A stretch of 64,000 bases of DNA from assembly GCF_011045115.1 (NCBI RefSeq), contig NZ_JAAKZG010000013.1, positions 62,001-126,000 of the forward strand. The letters are read 5' to 3'. Origin of the DNA: Mesorhizobium zhangyense. GTDB lineage: Bacteria > Pseudomonadota > Alphaproteobacteria > Rhizobiales > Rhizobiaceae. Both the position numbers and the translations under genes were made by a program. Under the pieces are notes generated by a model that worked only from the letters and a program-made list of their open reading frames with translations, was not told the origin of the DNA and searched no databases. This document shows positions 1 through 11,162 of the stretch, one piece after another. Numbering within the stretch: the stretch's first letter is position 1; every line of letters begins with the position of its first letter.

Positions 1-2137
<2,137 letters not shown>

Positions 2138-2271
2138 TCATGTCCTAGATATAGGCGCTTCATGGCTTTTTTCCAAGTTTTCCAAGGATTTTGCCGGGGA
2201 AAAGGGAGAGGAAGGAAAGCGCCGCTCGAGAGCCGGGTAATCATGTTTGCTGGGGGTGCTGCCCGTGCGTG

Positions 2272-2862
2272 CTAAGCAGCCTTGTCGGCTACGGCCTTGG
2301 ACGGACGCAGCACCTTCAGCGCGCCGGCCCAGCGGTCGAGCTCGTCAAGCATGGCGGTCGCACCGGTGGTGATGAGCTCGTTCGGCTCGAACACGCCGTC
2401 CTTGAGGAACTGCGGATAGTTCGGCACCGGCACGCCTTCCTGAAGCGGCACTACTTTCTGCGCCATCAGCAGCGGCTTGATCGACTCCACGGCGCGCAGG
2501 CCGCCGGAGACGCCGGCATAAGACAGGAAGCCGGCCGGCTTGTATTTCCACTCGGCCGACAGATAGGTGATGGCGTTGATGAGCGAGGCCGGCGCGAAGT
2601 AATTGTATTCCGGCGTCACGAAGACGAAGGCGTCGCCGGCATCGATCGCTTCGGACAGCTTCTTGGTGTGGGCGTTCTCATACTGGCCGAGGCGCGGATG
2701 CTTGGGCTCGTCGAAGATCGGCAGGTTGAAATCGGCCAGGTCGACCAGAACCGGCTCGAACTTGCCGTGCTTGCGGGTGAAATCGGCGAACCATTTCGCA
2801 AAAACCGGGCCGACGCGGCCGGGGCGGGTGCTGCCGATGATGATGTTGAGTTTCTGTGTCAT
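2272..2862 (-). CDS. NADPH-dependent FMN reductase-family protein
   Basis: Flavodoxin-fold oxidoreductase of 196 residues, the usual length for NADPH-dependent FMN or quinone/azo reductases. The N-terminus has the phosphate-binding loop IIGSTRPGRVGP (residues 7-18), and PEYNYFAPASLINAI (about residues 84-98) is the conserved flavin-contacting segment. The likely role is two-electron reduction of FMN or quinones by NADPH in the cytoplasm; the physiological substrate cannot be read from sequence. It is divergent from the P450 gene with a 193-nt gap containing a short palindrome, so shared regulation is possible. The family assignment is secure and the exact reaction is not. Confidence 0.85.
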   Translation of the reverse strand: MTQKLNIIIGSTRPGRVGPVFAKWFADFTRKHGKFEPVLVDLADFNLPIFDEPKHPRLGQYENAHTKKLSEAIDAGDAFVFVTPEYNYFAPASLINAITYLSAEWKYKPAGFLSYAGVSGGLRAVESIKPLLMAQKVVPLQEGVPVPNYPQFLKDGVFEPNELITTGATAMLDELDRWAGALKVLRPSKAVADKAA

Positions 2863-2924
2863 AGTCGTGATCCTGTGGGAGGATTAGGTATACAATGGTG
2901 ACCGAGTGCAAATAGGCGCTCTTG

Positions 2925-2937
2925 TGTGCAGTGCACA
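2925..2937. promoter_or_regulatory. Palindrome between FMN reductase and P450 genes
   Basis: TGTGCA-G-TGCACA is a perfect 13-bp palindrome lying within a looser CTTGTG...CACAAG repeat (2921-2939). It is midway in the divergent intergenic region, where an operator for both genes would lie. No regulator is encoded next to it, so a function is only inferred. Confidence 0.3.
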
Positions 2938-3055
2938 AGGGGGCACCTTTCGGTAACTGGGGAAGGTTTTGGTGACAGAGCGTTCACCAAACGGGGTGCG
3001 ACAATGCCCTCGCATGGACGCTGGCCACAGGCGTGCCTACATAGGAAGGACCCGA

Positions 3056-4438
3056 ATGGAGCAATTGATGGATATCGCGCCTTCGCCTTTCATCCCGCCC
3101 GCGCCGAAGCCGCGCACCTCGCCGCCTTCGACGCTGGAGATGATCCGCATCGTCTACCGCAACCCGCTCGAATTGTGGGGTGAGCCCTCCTACAACGAGC
3201 CGTGGATTTCGGTAAACGGTGTTGGCGGGCCGCTGGTCATCGCCAACGATCCCGGCCTGATCCGCCACGTGCTGGTCGACAATGCCAAGAACTACAAGAT
3301 GGCGACGGTGCGCCAGAAGATCCTGCGGCCGATCCTGCGCGATGGACTGCTGACGGCGGAAGGCGATGTCTGGAAGCGCTCGCGCAAGGCGATGGCGCCG
3401 GTGTTCACGCCGCGCCATATCTTCGGCTTTGCCGGGCCGATGCTGAAACGCACCGAGGAATTCGTCACGCGCTACGAGGAAGCGCCGGGCACGGTTGATG
3501 TCGCGCACGACATGACGCTGCTGACCTACGACATTCTCGCTGAAACGCTGTTTTCAGGCGAGATCGCCGGCGAACCGGGCAGTTTTGCCCGCGAAATCGA
3601 TCGTTTGTTCGAGACGATGGGCCGGGTCGACCCGCTCGATCTCCTGCGCGCGCCCGACTGGATGCCGCGCCTTACCCGCATTCGCGGCCGCAAGACGATG
3701 GCCTATTTCCGCAAGATCGTGACCGACACGGTGTCGATGCGCACCGAGCGGCTGGCGCGCGACCCCGGCAATGTACCCGAAGATTTCCTGACGCTTCTCC
3801 TGCGCGCCGAAGGGCCGAACGGCCTGACGCGCGCCGAGATCGAGGACAACATCATCACCTTCATCGGTGCCGGCCACGAGACCACGGCCCGCGCACTCGG
3901 CTGGGCCGTCTACTGCCTTGCCGAAGCGCCTTGGGAGCGCGACAAGGTCGAGGCCGAGATCGACGCTGTGCTGGCGCGCGAGCCCGACCCGACCAAATGG
4001 CTCGACGCCATGCCGCTGACGCGCGCCGCCTTCGACGAGGCGCTTAGGCTCTATCCGCCGGCGCCGTCGATCAACCGCGAGCCGATCGAGCCGGAGACCT
4101 ACAAGGATCTCTACATCCCGAAACGTGCCGCCGTGCTGGTCATGCCGTGGGTCGTGCATCGCCACCGCAAGCTGTGGGACCAGCCCGACGCCTTCATGCC
4201 CGAGCGGTTCCATCCGGGAAACCGCGAAAAGATCGACCGCTTCCAGTATCTACCCTTCGGCGCCGGCCCGCGCGTCTGCATCGGCGCGAGTTTCGCCATG
4301 CAGGAGGCGATCATCGCACTGGCGGTCATGCTGTCGCGCTTCCGCTTCGACACCGTTGCTGAGACCAAGCCCTGGCCGGTGCAGAAGCTGACGACGCAGC
4401 CGCAGGGCGGCCTGCCGATGCGGGTGACGCGGCGCTGA
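3056..4438 (+). CDS. Cytochrome P450
   Basis: Heme-thiolate monooxygenase of 460 residues, soluble, with no membrane anchor. Landmarks in order: I-helix oxygen-binding motif AGHETT (about residue 275), K-helix ExxR as EALRLYPPAP (about 330), and the heme loop FGAGPRVCIG (about 400) carrying the cysteine ligand. The frame extends further upstream, but ATG at 3056 is chosen because AGGAAGGA ends 5 nt before it; the next ATG is at 3068. No ferredoxin or reductase gene is adjacent, so redox partners must be encoded elsewhere. An acylphosphatase gene starts 11 nt downstream and is probably co-transcribed. The substrate is unknown. Confidence 0.93.
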   Translation: MEQLMDIAPSPFIPPAPKPRTSPPSTLEMIRIVYRNPLELWGEPSYNEPWISVNGVGGPLVIANDPGLIRHVLVDNAKNYKMATVRQKILRPILRDGLLTAEGDVWKRSRKAMAPVFTPRHIFGFAGPMLKRTEEFVTRYEEAPGTVDVAHDMTLLTYDILAETLFSGEIAGEPGSFAREIDRLFETMGRVDPLDLLRAPDWMPRLTRIRGRKTMAYFRKIVTDTVSMRTERLARDPGNVPEDFLTLLLRAEGPNGLTRAEIEDNIITFIGAGHETTARALGWAVYCLAEAPWERDKVEAEIDAVLAREPDPTKWLDAMPLTRAAFDEALRLYPPAPSINREPIEPETYKDLYIPKRAAVLVMPWVVHRHRKLWDQPDAFMPERFHPGNREKIDRFQYLPFGAGPRVCIGASFAMQEAIIALAVMLSRFRFDTVAETKPWPVQKLTTQPQGGLPMRVTRR

Positions 4439-4449
4439 GGGAGGGGACG

Positions 4450-4734
4450 GTGAGCAAAGCTCCTTCGGCTTTTCTGGTGCGGATAACCGGGAGGGTCCAG
4501 GGCGTCGGCTTTCGCATGTGGACGCAGGAGGAGGCCGAAAGGCTCGGGCTGCGCGGCTGGGTGCGCAATGAGCGCGACGGCTCCGTCACGGCGATGATTG
4601 CCGGTTCCGGCGAGGCGACCGCGATCATGCTGAAGCTGCTATGGACTGGGCCGCGTGGGGCGGTGGTGTCAAATGTGGACGCCAAAGCGGCAAGTGCGGA
4701 GGCCGCACCTGCCAGCTTCGAAATCACCGGCTAG
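4450..4734 (+). CDS. acyP: Acylphosphatase
   Basis: Small enzyme of 94 residues that hydrolyses acyl phosphates. It matches the family in full: the signature GRVQGVGFRMW (about residues 14-24) contains the catalytic arginine, and GWVRNERDGSV (about 36-46) contains the catalytic asparagine. It starts with GTG at 4450 behind a purine-rich GAGGGGA site. It lies 11 nt after the P450 gene on the same strand. Its stop codon shares the palindrome CTAG (4731-4734) with the stop of the convergent cyclase-family gene, so the two reading frames overlap by 4 nt tail to tail. Confidence 0.92.
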   Translation: MSKAPSAFLVRITGRVQGVGFRMWTQEEAERLGLRGWVRNERDGSVTAMIAGSGEATAIMLKLLWTGPRGAVVSNVDAKAASAEAAPASFEITG

Positions 4735-5558
4735 ACCAGTGCAAAAATCCGCGCCGGCCCGCCCGTCGCGCCCTTGATCTTCGGTGCGCCGACTACGATC
4801 GTTGCACCCTTCACCGGCACCTTGTCGAGATTGGCGACGCCTTCGATGCCGTAGCGGCCGCTGGGCAGCCAGGTGTTGTGGACGATGAAGTCGGGCGAGG
4901 GGCCGTGATCGAGCGACAGCGTGTCGACGGCGATCGCCTTGATCGACGGCTGCTCGATCAGCAGTTGCGCGGTTTCGACGTGGAAGCCCGGAAAATGCAT
5001 GGTCTTGCCGTCGTCGCCGACATTGCGGAATTTTTCGGTCGCGACATGATCGCCCCAGCCCGATAGCAGCGCCACCACCGCGCCTTCCGGCAGGTCGCCA
5101 TTGGCGCTCGTCCAGGCCTTGATGTCGTCGGGCGTGACCTGCGCGTCCGGGTTTTCCGCAGCCTTTGCGCGGATGTCGATCACCACCAGTGGCGCGATCA
5201 GGTCCTCGACCGGAAGCTCGGCCACCGATTTGCCGTCGGCGGTAAAATGCAGCGGCGCGTCGATATGGGTGCCGGTGTGCTCGCTGATGCGCCATTCGTT
5301 CAGGTTGAACGTGTCCTTGGCGTGGCTGAATTTCTGGTCGATGAAAAGCTGCTGCCCGCCGAAATAGGTCGGAAACTGCTCCCAGATTTCATGGGTGAGA
5401 TCTTCGGCTTTCTTGGGCGTTTCGGCGGCGAACAACGGCCGTGATGGCAAGGTCGTGGCAAGTGCTGCGGCACCGGCTGCCGCTATCGTGCCCTTGAAGA
5501 AGCTGCGGCGGCTGAGCATGCCCGCCTTGACGGATTCCATTACGCAGTGATGGCACAT
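4731..5558 (-). CDS. Cyclase-family (kynurenine formamidase-like) protein with Tat signal
   Basis: Metal-dependent hydrolase of 275 residues in the cyclase/kynurenine-formamidase-like family. A twin-arginine leader is clear: SRRSFFKG (residues 17-24) followed by an Ala-rich hydrophobic stretch and a cut site near LFAA, so it is probably exported folded to the periplasm. The family metal motif HTGTHIDAPLHF (about residues 94-105) supplies the histidines and aspartate. ATG at 5558 is preceded by AGAGGGG at 5-nt spacing. Export is notable because kynurenine formamidase itself is cytoplasmic; a periplasmic amide or lactone hydrolase is more likely. It is convergent with acyP and shares stop-codon bases with it. 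Confidence 0.82.
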   Translation of the reverse strand: MCHHCVMESVKAGMLSRRSFFKGTIAAAGAAALATTLPSRPLFAAETPKKAEDLTHEIWEQFPTYFGGQQLFIDQKFSHAKDTFNLNEWRISEHTGTHIDAPLHFTADGKSVAELPVEDLIAPLVVIDIRAKAAENPDAQVTPDDIKAWTSANGDLPEGAVVALLSGWGDHVATEKFRNVGDDGKTMHFPGFHVETAQLLIEQPSIKAIAVDTLSLDHGPSPDFIVHNTWLPSGRYGIEGVANLDKVPVKGATIVVGAPKIKGATGGPARIFALV

Positions 5559-5637
5559 GATAACCCCTCTTCATTCTGGTTGACGAAGGGAGTTTGTTAC
5601 ACGGTTGCCGCAACGGCAAGTGCCTGATCTTGCGCGT

Positions 5638-6009
5638 TTAGTTGCGCCCGTGAAAAACGTTTTCGATATGCACCGGCCAGCGGCGCGGCAGTACCGCCAC
5701 CATGTCGAAACGCACCGACAATTTTCCATAGTCGGGCTGGCGCGACAGCCACAGATCGGCCGCGCCCTCGATGCGGCGTTCGGAGCTGTAGGCGATGGCT
5801 TCCATGGCCGAAATGAGCGTCGGCCGCGCCTTGACCTCGACGATCAGCACGAGATTGCCGCGCCGCGCGATCAGGTCGATTTCGCCGAGTTTTGTCCGGT
5901 AGCGCCGGGCGATGATGCGATAACCCTTGAGCATCAGGGCAAGGGCGGCCAGCCATTCGCCACGATGGCCGCGTTTGTAGGCCTTGATCCGCGCGCTCGC
6001 GTCAGTCAC
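5638..6009 (-). CDS. yraN: YraN/UPF0102 family endonuclease-like protein
   Basis: Protein of about 123 residues with the YraN nuclease-like fold: [12 protein letters not shown] near the N-terminus, then [21 protein letters not shown], whose E-I-D...E-V-K residues match the PD-(D/E)xK core. Its role is unproven; the family is linked by conserved gene order to rsmI. The first in-frame start, GTG at 6015, abuts AGGGAAG with no spacer. GTG at 6009 sits 6 nt after that site and is preferred. It overlaps the end of rsmI by 8 nt, so the two are co-transcribed and probably translationally coupled. Confidence 0.85.
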   Translation of the reverse strand: MTDASARIKAYKRGHRGEWLAALALMLKGYRIIARRYRTKLGEIDLIARRGNLVLIVEVKARPTLISAMEAIAYSSERRIEGAADLWLSRQPDYGKLSVRFDMVAVLPRRWPVHIENVFHGRN

Positions 6010-6874
6010 CCGCACCTTCCCTGAGTTCGAGCAGGCGGCGATAGAGCGCGGGCTTCTGCCCGCCGGTCATGCGCGCGGCTTCCGCGGCAGCCTTGGAGGT
6101 CGGCATTTCCTTGGCCAGCGACAGCAGCAGCCGGTCGATGTCTTCAGGCCCGGTCACGGCCTGTTCTTCCGGCGGGCCGACGCAGATGACGATCTCGCCC
6201 TTGGGCGTCGGCGCTTCGGCATAATGCGCGGCGAGCGCCGACAGCGTACCGGTGCGCATCTCCTCGAACCTCTTGGTGAGTTCGCGGCCGATGGCGGCAT
6301 GGCGGTCGCCATAGACGTCGGCCATCGCGACAAGCGTGTCGGCCAGCCGCCGCGGCGATTCGAAGAAGATCAGCGTTGCCGGAACTGCGGTCAGCTCGGA
6401 AAGCCGCGTGCGCCGCTGTCCGTCCTTGACCGGCAGGAACCCGGCGAACAGGAAGGCATCGGAGGGCAAACCCGATGCGGTAAGTGCCGCCAGAACCGCC
6501 GAAGCGCCGGGTATCGGCACGACGCGGATGCCCTTTTCCAGCGCCTGCCCGACCAGCCTGTAGCCCGGGTCAGAAACCAGTGGCGTGCCGGCATCCGATA
6601 CCAGCGCCACGCTCTGCCCGCTTTCCAGCGCCTCGATCAGGCGCGGGCCTGCCTCGGCGGCATTGTGCTCGTGATAGGGCGTCGGGCGTTGGCGGATGCC
6701 GTAGCGTTCCAGCAGAATGCGGGTAACCCGGGTGTCCTCGCAGGCGAGGATATCGGCGCCGGCCAGCGTTTCCAGCGCGCGCAGCGTGATGTCGCCGAGA
6801 TTGCCGATGGGCGTGGCGACGAGATAGAGCGCGGCTTCCATCGGACGGGCGGCGACCTCCGTCTGCCCGATCAT
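6002..6874 (-). CDS. rsmI: 16S rRNA (cytidine(1402)-2'-O)-methyltransferase
   Basis: Transfers a methyl group from SAM to the 2'-hydroxyl of C1402 in 16S rRNA. It has 290 residues, close to the family norm. [19 protein letters not shown] near the N-terminus is the RsmI signature; [23 protein letters not shown] and [11 protein letters not shown] follow in the expected order. The frame extends 26 codons further upstream, but ATG at 6874 has AGGAAGAG four nt before it. yraN follows in overlap, the usual pairing. The gene often found upstream in this group (an LpoA-type activator) is not present here. Confidence 0.93.
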   Translation of the reverse strand: MIGQTEVAARPMEAALYLVATPIGNLGDITLRALETLAGADILACEDTRVTRILLERYGIRQRPTPYHEHNAAEAGPRLIEALESGQSVALVSDAGTPLVSDPGYRLVGQALEKGIRVVPIPGASAVLAALTASGLPSDAFLFAGFLPVKDGQRRTRLSELTAVPATLIFFESPRRLADTLVAMADVYGDRHAAIGRELTKRFEEMRTGTLSALAAHYAEAPTPKGEIVICVGPPEEQAVTGPEDIDRLLLSLAKEMPTSKAAAEAARMTGGQKPALYRRLLELREGAGD

Positions 6875-6990
6875 GAAACTCTTCCTGCCGTCTGCCCGCA
6901 CGCCGTATTCTCCTTGAGCTCCCTCTTTGGCACGGCACTGGGCGCCTTGCAAAAAACCTTTCGGCCCTTACGTAAATTTTGCCGCAATCG

Positions 6991-7015
6991 GGAACGAAAC
7001 CAAGTGCGTCGGGTT
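6991..7015 (+). promoter_or_regulatory. EcfG-type general stress promoter candidate
   Basis: GGAAC (6991-6995), 16-nt spacer, GGTT (7012-7015). The known consensus for alphaproteobacterial EcfG sigma factors is GGAAC-N16/17-cGTT; here only the least conserved base of the -10 differs. It lies 26 nt before the small gene at 7041. Confidence 0.45.
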
Positions 7016-7040
7016 TGGCATGTTCATTCGGGAGGATCCA

Positions 7041-7208
7041 ATGCAAGGCCTTCAGCTACAGGACGTGTTCCAGCCCTACTATGCCGACCGCAGGAGTTTT
7101 CTCGCTGACGGTGCAATGGCGCCGGCTCCGAAAGCCGAGCGCAAGGACAGCGACGAGGCCAGCGATAAAAAGCCGGCCACGCCAGAGCCTAACTCGAAAA
7201 AGGCCTGA
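7041..7208 (+). CDS. Small hypothetical protein (55 aa)
   Basis: Unrecognised protein of 55 residues. ATG at 7041 is preceded by GGGAGG at 5-nt spacing, the best reason to believe the start; longer upstream readings lack such a site. The N-terminal half (QLQDVFQPYYADRRSFLADG) has aromatic and hydrophobic residues, whereas the C-terminal half is a low-complexity tail rich in Lys, Pro, Glu and Ser and looks disordered. There is no signal peptide or membrane segment. The upstream EcfG-like promoter suggests a stress-induced small protein. It is divergent from rsmI and convergent with the EamA gene. It does not resemble the anti-sigma factor NepR. Confidence 0.55.
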   Translation: MQGLQLQDVFQPYYADRRSFLADGAMAPAPKAERKDSDEASDKKPATPEPNSKKA

Positions 7209-7278
7209 AGATACAATGCCCAATCACTTCGATGCCTTCCTGCCGCGTCTGGAAAAACGGCACGCCGACGAGCGGCCC

Positions 7279-7716
7279 TCAGACCCGGTAGGCGACCAGA
7301 ACAGCACCCGCGGCAATCAGCGCGACGCCAAGCCAGTTGGCACCGCTCAGCCGCTCGCCGAGAAACACCACGCCAAACACCGCGACAAGAACCACGCTTA
7401 GCTTGTCGATCGGCGCGACCTGGGCGGCGTTGCCCAGCTTCAGCGCGCGGAAATAGCACAGCCACGACGCCCCCGTCGCCAGTCCCGACAGGACGAGGAA
7501 GCCGTAGGTCTTTCCCGAGATCTCGCCCGGATTCTGGAACTGTCCGGTGGCGACAACGATTCCCGCCAGCACCAGAAGGATAACGACGGTGCGGATCAGC
7601 GTGGCGAAATCCGAATTGATGTTCTCGATGCCGACCTTGGCGAAGATCGCGGTGAGTGCGGCGAACATTGCCGACAGGACGGCCCAGAACTGCCAGGACG
7701 CGAAAGCGGAATTCAT
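7279..7716 (-). CDS. EamA/DMT-family half-size transporter
   Basis: Integral membrane protein of 145 residues made of a single EamA unit of about five transmembrane helices, half the length of the usual ten-helix DMT transporter. The segment GASWLCYFRALKLGNAAQV followed by APIDKLSVVLVAVFGVVFLG (about residues 83-122) is the conserved EamA core. Half-size members are thought to work as dimers. The substrate is unknown. ATG at 7716 follows GAGGGTTAAGAG. The small phosphatase gene ends 17 nt upstream, so the two may share a transcript. Confidence 0.85.
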   Translation of the reverse strand: MNSAFASWQFWAVLSAMFAALTAIFAKVGIENINSDFATLIRTVVILLVLAGIVVATGQFQNPGEISGKTYGFLVLSGLATGASWLCYFRALKLGNAAQVAPIDKLSVVLVAVFGVVFLGERLSGANWLGVALIAAGAVLVAYRV

Positions 7717-7733
7717 CTCTTAACCCTCGTTGT

Positions 7734-8057
7734 CTAACCGAGATATCTCGGAACGCGCGCTTCGAGAAGGCGAACCAGCGCTGGGTCCATGAATTCATAG
7801 TCGTCAGGGATATCGAGGCAGATGATCCGCGCCTTCTTCAGGCTTGCCTTGAATTTCTTCTGCAGCTTCGCCCTGTGGGCTTTTTCCATCACGAAAATAA
7901 TGTCGGCCCATGCGACGAGTTCTCCCGTCAACGGGTTGTCGGCATCATGGTTTGTGCCGGCGGAGGCGACTTCGATATCTCTGCGTGTAGAAAACACCTG
8001 CTCGGCGGTGGGGCTTCGCAAACGATTTTGGCTACAGACGAAGAGAACATTCTTCAC
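7734..8057 (-). CDS. Low-molecular-weight protein-tyrosine-phosphatase-like protein
   Basis: Protein of 107 residues with the phosphatase P-loop CSQNRLRS (residues 8-15, the CX5R pattern) right after the first beta strand MKNVLFV. It is shorter than classic LMW-PTPs (about 150 residues), and the usual C-terminal DPY acid loop is represented by PDDYEFMDP (about residues 84-92). It belongs to the short LMW-PTP-like group whose activity is little studied. It starts with GTG at 8057, only 5 nt after the hemW stop, so it probably belongs to the hemW-rdgB transcript. Confidence 0.82.
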   Translation of the reverse strand: MKNVLFVCSQNRLRSPTAEQVFSTRRDIEVASAGTNHDADNPLTGELVAWADIIFVMEKAHRAKLQKKFKASLKKARIICLDIPDDYEFMDPALVRLLEARVPRYLG

Positions 8058-8062
8058 AGCCG

Positions 8063-9232
8063 CTACCGCGCCAGATCTGCCACGACAGCATCCAGCACGA
8101 TCATGCCCGAGGCGGTGGCGCGCAGGCGTGAATTGCCGACGGGCGCGATCAGACCTTCTCCTTGCAGGATCGACATGCGCGGCGAAGAAAGCGCGCGGCC
8201 GGAAAGCCGCTCAAAGCGGTCGAGGTCGATGCCCTCGGCAAGCCGCAGCCCCATCAGCAGGAACTCGTCGGCTTCCTCGGAACGCGTCAGCGTCTCGCCG
8301 CCGATCACGCCGTGCCCTTTTGTTTCGACGAGATCGAGCCAGTTTTCCGGCATCTTCTCGGTGAAGGTGACGATGCGTCGGCCATCCTCGATGAAGCGGC
8401 CATGCGCGCCGGGGCCGACACCGACATATTCGCCATAGCGCCAATAGGTTAGATTGTGCCGGCTTTCCGCGCCGGGGCGGGCGTGGTTGGAAATCTCGTA
8501 TGCAGGAAGCCCGCGCGCGGCGGTCACTTCCTGCGTGATCGCATAGAGCTCGGCGGAGGCTTCGGCATCCGGCAGCTCGAATTTATGCGCGGCATAGAGC
8601 GTGTGGAAGCGCGTGCCTTCCTCGATGGTCAGCTGGTAGAGCGACAGATGGTCGGCGGCATGGTCGATCGCCTGTTCGAGCTCGGCGCTCCATGCTTCCG
8701 GTGTCTGGCCGGGGCGGGCATAGATCAGGTCGAAGGACAGGCGCGGAAAAATTTCGCGCGCCAGCCCGATGGCGTGCAGCGCTTCGGAGACGTTGTGCAA
8801 GCGGCCGAGAAAGCGCAGGTCGGCGTCGTTCAGCGCCTGCACCCCGAGCGAGACGCGATTGACGCCGGCGGCGCGGTAGCCGCGAAAACGCTCGGCCTCC
8901 ACCGACGAAGGATTGGCCTCCAGCGTGATCTCGATACCGTCCGGCACCGTCCAGTTCTTCGCCACGGCGTCCAGCACCCTGGCCACCGTCTCAGGCTTCA
9001 TCAGCGAGGGCGTGCCGCCGCCGAGAAAGATGCTGGTGACGTCGCGCGGGCCGGTGCGCTCGCGCATCGTCGCAAGCTCTGTCTCGAAGGCGCTGGCAAA
9101 GCGCTCCTGGTCGACCGGCTGGTGGCGGACATGGCTGTTGAAGTCGCAGTAAGGGCATTTGGCCGCGCAGAAAGGCCAATGGATGTAGACGCCAAATCCC
9201 GGTTCGCTGCCCGTCAATGCCTTGTCCTTCAC
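8063..9232 (-). CDS. hemW: HemW-like radical SAM heme chaperone
   Basis: Radical-SAM protein of 389 residues related to coproporphyrinogen dehydrogenase HemN; HemW proteins bind heme and deliver it rather than oxidise coproporphyrinogen. The cluster motif CAAKCPYC (about residues 22-29) is the CX3CX2C pattern with the HemW-typical context [18 protein letters not shown] and SLGVQALND follow as expected, and the C-terminal HemN domain is present (GVGPGAHGR). It starts with GTG at 9232, sharing GTGA with the rdgB stop, so translation is coupled to rdgB. Proteins of this group were long annotated as oxygen-independent HemN. Confidence 0.93.
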   Translation of the reverse strand: MKDKALTGSEPGFGVYIHWPFCAAKCPYCDFNSHVRHQPVDQERFASAFETELATMRERTGPRDVTSIFLGGGTPSLMKPETVARVLDAVAKNWTVPDGIEITLEANPSSVEAERFRGYRAAGVNRVSLGVQALNDADLRFLGRLHNVSEALHAIGLAREIFPRLSFDLIYARPGQTPEAWSAELEQAIDHAADHLSLYQLTIEEGTRFHTLYAAHKFELPDAEASAELYAITQEVTAARGLPAYEISNHARPGAESRHNLTYWRYGEYVGVGPGAHGRFIEDGRRIVTFTEKMPENWLDLVETKGHGVIGGETLTRSEEADEFLLMGLRLAEGIDLDRFERLSGRALSSPRMSILQGEGLIAPVGNSRLRATASGMIVLDAVVADLAR

Positions 9233-9876
9233 GCCGAGCCGAGCATGGCGCGGGCGAATTTCTGGAAGGCGCGGGCGCGGTGCGAAAGCGCGTCCGCCTG
9301 CCCTGGCTTCCAGCCATGCTTCTGCTCGGCCGTCATTTCGCCGAATGTCATATCGTGCCCGTCCGGCATGAAGACCGGATCATAGCCGAAACCCTTTTCT
9401 CCGCGCGGCGGCCACACCAGTGTGCCCTCGGCCTCGCCGCGGAAATATTCGGCATGCCCGTCCGGCCAGGCAACGCAGATGACGGCGACGAAACGGCCCT
9501 TGCGATCTTCAGGCTCGGTCGCGCCGACTTCATGAAGAGCCACTTCCGTGCGCTGCATGGCCATGCCGAAGTCGCGCGTTCCATCAGGCTTTTCCGCCCA
9601 ATTGGCGGTGTAGACGCCCGGCTGGCCGCCAAGCGCATCGACGACAAGGCCGGAATCGTCCGACAGAGCCGGCAGGCCGGTCGCCTTGGCCGACGCGAAG
9701 GCCTTGATAAGTGCGTTTTCCTCAAAGGTCGTGCCGGTTTCGTCAGGTTCGGGCAGGTCGTATTCCTTGGCCGACTTGGCCTTGAAGCCGAAGGGCGCCA
9801 TCAGGTCGGCGAATTCGCGCAGCTTGCCTTCATTGTGGCTGGCGACGACGATTTCCCGTTCGGTCAGAATGCGCAT
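9229..9876 (-). CDS. rdgB: XTP/dITP pyrophosphatase (non-canonical purine NTPase)
   Basis: House-cleaning enzyme of 215 residues that hydrolyses ITP, XTP and their deoxy forms to monophosphates, keeping deaminated purines out of DNA and RNA. Signature elements: [13 protein letters not shown] at the N-terminus, [24 protein letters not shown] with catalytic aspartates, and GFGYDPVF with SHRARAF near the C-terminus. It lies in the chain rph, VOC protein, rdgB, hemW. It begins directly after the VOC-protein stop with no gap, and its own stop overlaps the hemW start. Confidence 0.95.
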   Translation of the reverse strand: MRILTEREIVVASHNEGKLREFADLMAPFGFKAKSAKEYDLPEPDETGTTFEENALIKAFASAKATGLPALSDDSGLVVDALGGQPGVYTANWAEKPDGTRDFGMAMQRTEVALHEVGATEPEDRKGRFVAVICVAWPDGHAEYFRGEAEGTLVWPPRGEKGFGYDPVFMPDGHDMTFGEMTAEQKHGWKPGQADALSHRARAFQKFARAMLGSA

Positions 9877-10287
9877 TCAAAGTCCCCAGATGCGTGGTTC
9901 GGCAAATTCTATCGAATTGCCGGAAGGGTCGCGGATGTAGATTGAGCGGCCTTCGTTTGGCCATTCGAAATCCGCCTCGATGGCGATACCTTTGGCTTCA
10001 AAGACGGCTTTCCACTGCACGATCTCGTCTGCGGTCGCGGCAAAGCACAGATGTCCTTCGCCTGTCGTGCCATGCGGTGGAATCGGCAGTTTCGCGCCGG
10101 CTGCCAGCTGGTTTCTGGTTGCTTCTGCGTTGAACAGCAAAAGCACGCCTGAGCCGCAGCGAAAGAATACGTGCCGCCCTTCGGCTTTCAAGATCAGGTC
10201 CAGCCCAAGCACTTCGCCATAGAACCGCTCAGCCTCGTCGAGGTCGGTGACGTAGAGCGCGGATTCGAGGATGGCGGAGGGCTGCAT
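9877..10287 (-). CDS. VOC/glyoxalase-superfamily protein
   Basis: Protein of 136 residues with the paired beta-alpha-beta-beta-beta modules of the vicinal oxygen chelate fold: ALYVTDLDEAERFYGEVLGL at the N-terminus, GEGHLCFAAT in the middle and SIYIRDPSGNSIEFAEP near the end. The H/E positions usual for metal binding appear as HLCF and IEFAE. Members include glyoxalases, dioxygenases and resistance proteins; the substrate here cannot be assigned. Its stop abuts the rdgB start codon and it begins 8 nt after rph, so it is embedded in the housekeeping operon. Confidence 0.85.
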   Translation of the reverse strand: MQPSAILESALYVTDLDEAERFYGEVLGLDLILKAEGRHVFFRCGSGVLLLFNAEATRNQLAAGAKLPIPPHGTTGEGHLCFAATADEIVQWKAVFEAKGIAIEADFEWPNEGRSIYIRDPSGNSIEFAEPRIWGL

Positions 10288-10295
10288 GGCGAACC

Positions 10296-11012
10296 TCAGG
10301 CCACCGCCATCTGCTGCAGGCTGACCAGCCGGGAAATACCCTTCTTGGCCAGCGCCATCAGCGCGGCGAATTCTTCTTCGGTGAAGGGGGCGCCTTCGGC
10401 GGTGCCCTGGATTTCGACGATGCCGCCCTTGCCGGTCATGACGAAATTGGAGTCGGTGCCGGCCGACGAATCCTCGAGATAGTCGAGATCCAGCACCGGC
10501 TGGCCGTCATGGATGCCGCAGGAAATGGCGGCGACGTGATCCTTCAGCACTTTGGAAACGCTGACCATCTGTCGCGCTTCCATCCAGCGCAGGCAGTCAT
10601 GCAGTGCGATCCAGCCGCCGGTGATGGCGGCCGTGCGCGTGCCGCCATCGGCCTGGATGACGTCGCAGTCGACCGTGATCTGCATTTCGCCCAGCGCCTG
10701 CATGTCGACCACGGCGCGCAGCGAGCGGCCGATCAGCCGCTGGATTTCCAGCGTGCGGCCGCCCTGCTTGCCGGAAGAGGCTTCGCGGCGCATACGATCG
10801 CCGGTGGAACGCGGCAGCATGCCGTATTCGGCCGTCACCCAGCCCTTGCCGGTGTTGCGCATCCAGCCGGGCACCTTTTCCTCAAGGCTTGCGGTGCACA
10901 AGACATGGGTGTCGCCGAATTTGACCAGGCACGAGCCTTCCGCATGTTTGGAGACGTTGCGCTCGAAGGAGATGGCGCGCATTTCGTCGAATTGGCGTTT
11001 GGAAGGGCGCAT
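10296..11012 (-). CDS. rph: Ribonuclease PH
   Basis: Phosphate-dependent 3'-5' exoribonuclease of 238 residues that trims tRNA precursors. It opens [12 protein letters not shown] with the family [20 protein letters not shown] region, then [14 protein letters not shown] and [10 protein letters not shown]. The frame extends 22 residues upstream, but homologues begin at MRPSKRQ, so ATG at 11012 is used. First gene of the rph to hemW run and divergent from hrcA, the usual pairing in this order. Confidence 0.95.
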   Translation of the reverse strand: MRPSKRQFDEMRAISFERNVSKHAEGSCLVKFGDTHVLCTASLEEKVPGWMRNTGKGWVTAEYGMLPRSTGDRMRREASSGKQGGRTLEIQRLIGRSLRAVVDMQALGEMQITVDCDVIQADGGTRTAAITGGWIALHDCLRWMEARQMVSVSKVLKDHVAAISCGIHDGQPVLDLDYLEDSSAGTDSNFVMTGKGGIVEIQGTAEGAPFTEEEFAALMALAKKGISRLVSLQQMAVA

Positions 11013-11162
11013 ACGGTTCTTTCTGTGAAAATTGGTGGAGTCGTCGCGGCTTGTAACGCCATGCCGTTTCCGGCGCAAAGGAAAACCGGGTTGGCCTCAT
11101 GACCCCATGTTGTGTTCCGGCGCGAGCCATCTATATCTTGATTCCGGAGGTTTGGTGAAACC

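Noticed and set aside
7216-7401. Frame starting MPNHFDAFLPRLEKR after the small 55-residue gene
   Set aside because: Nearly all of it is antisense to the EamA gene, it has no convincing ribosome site, and the C-terminal part is shadow-like.
11013-11162. CIRCE operator between rph and hrcA
   Set aside because: No TTAGCACTC or GAGTGCTAA half-site is present in the gap.
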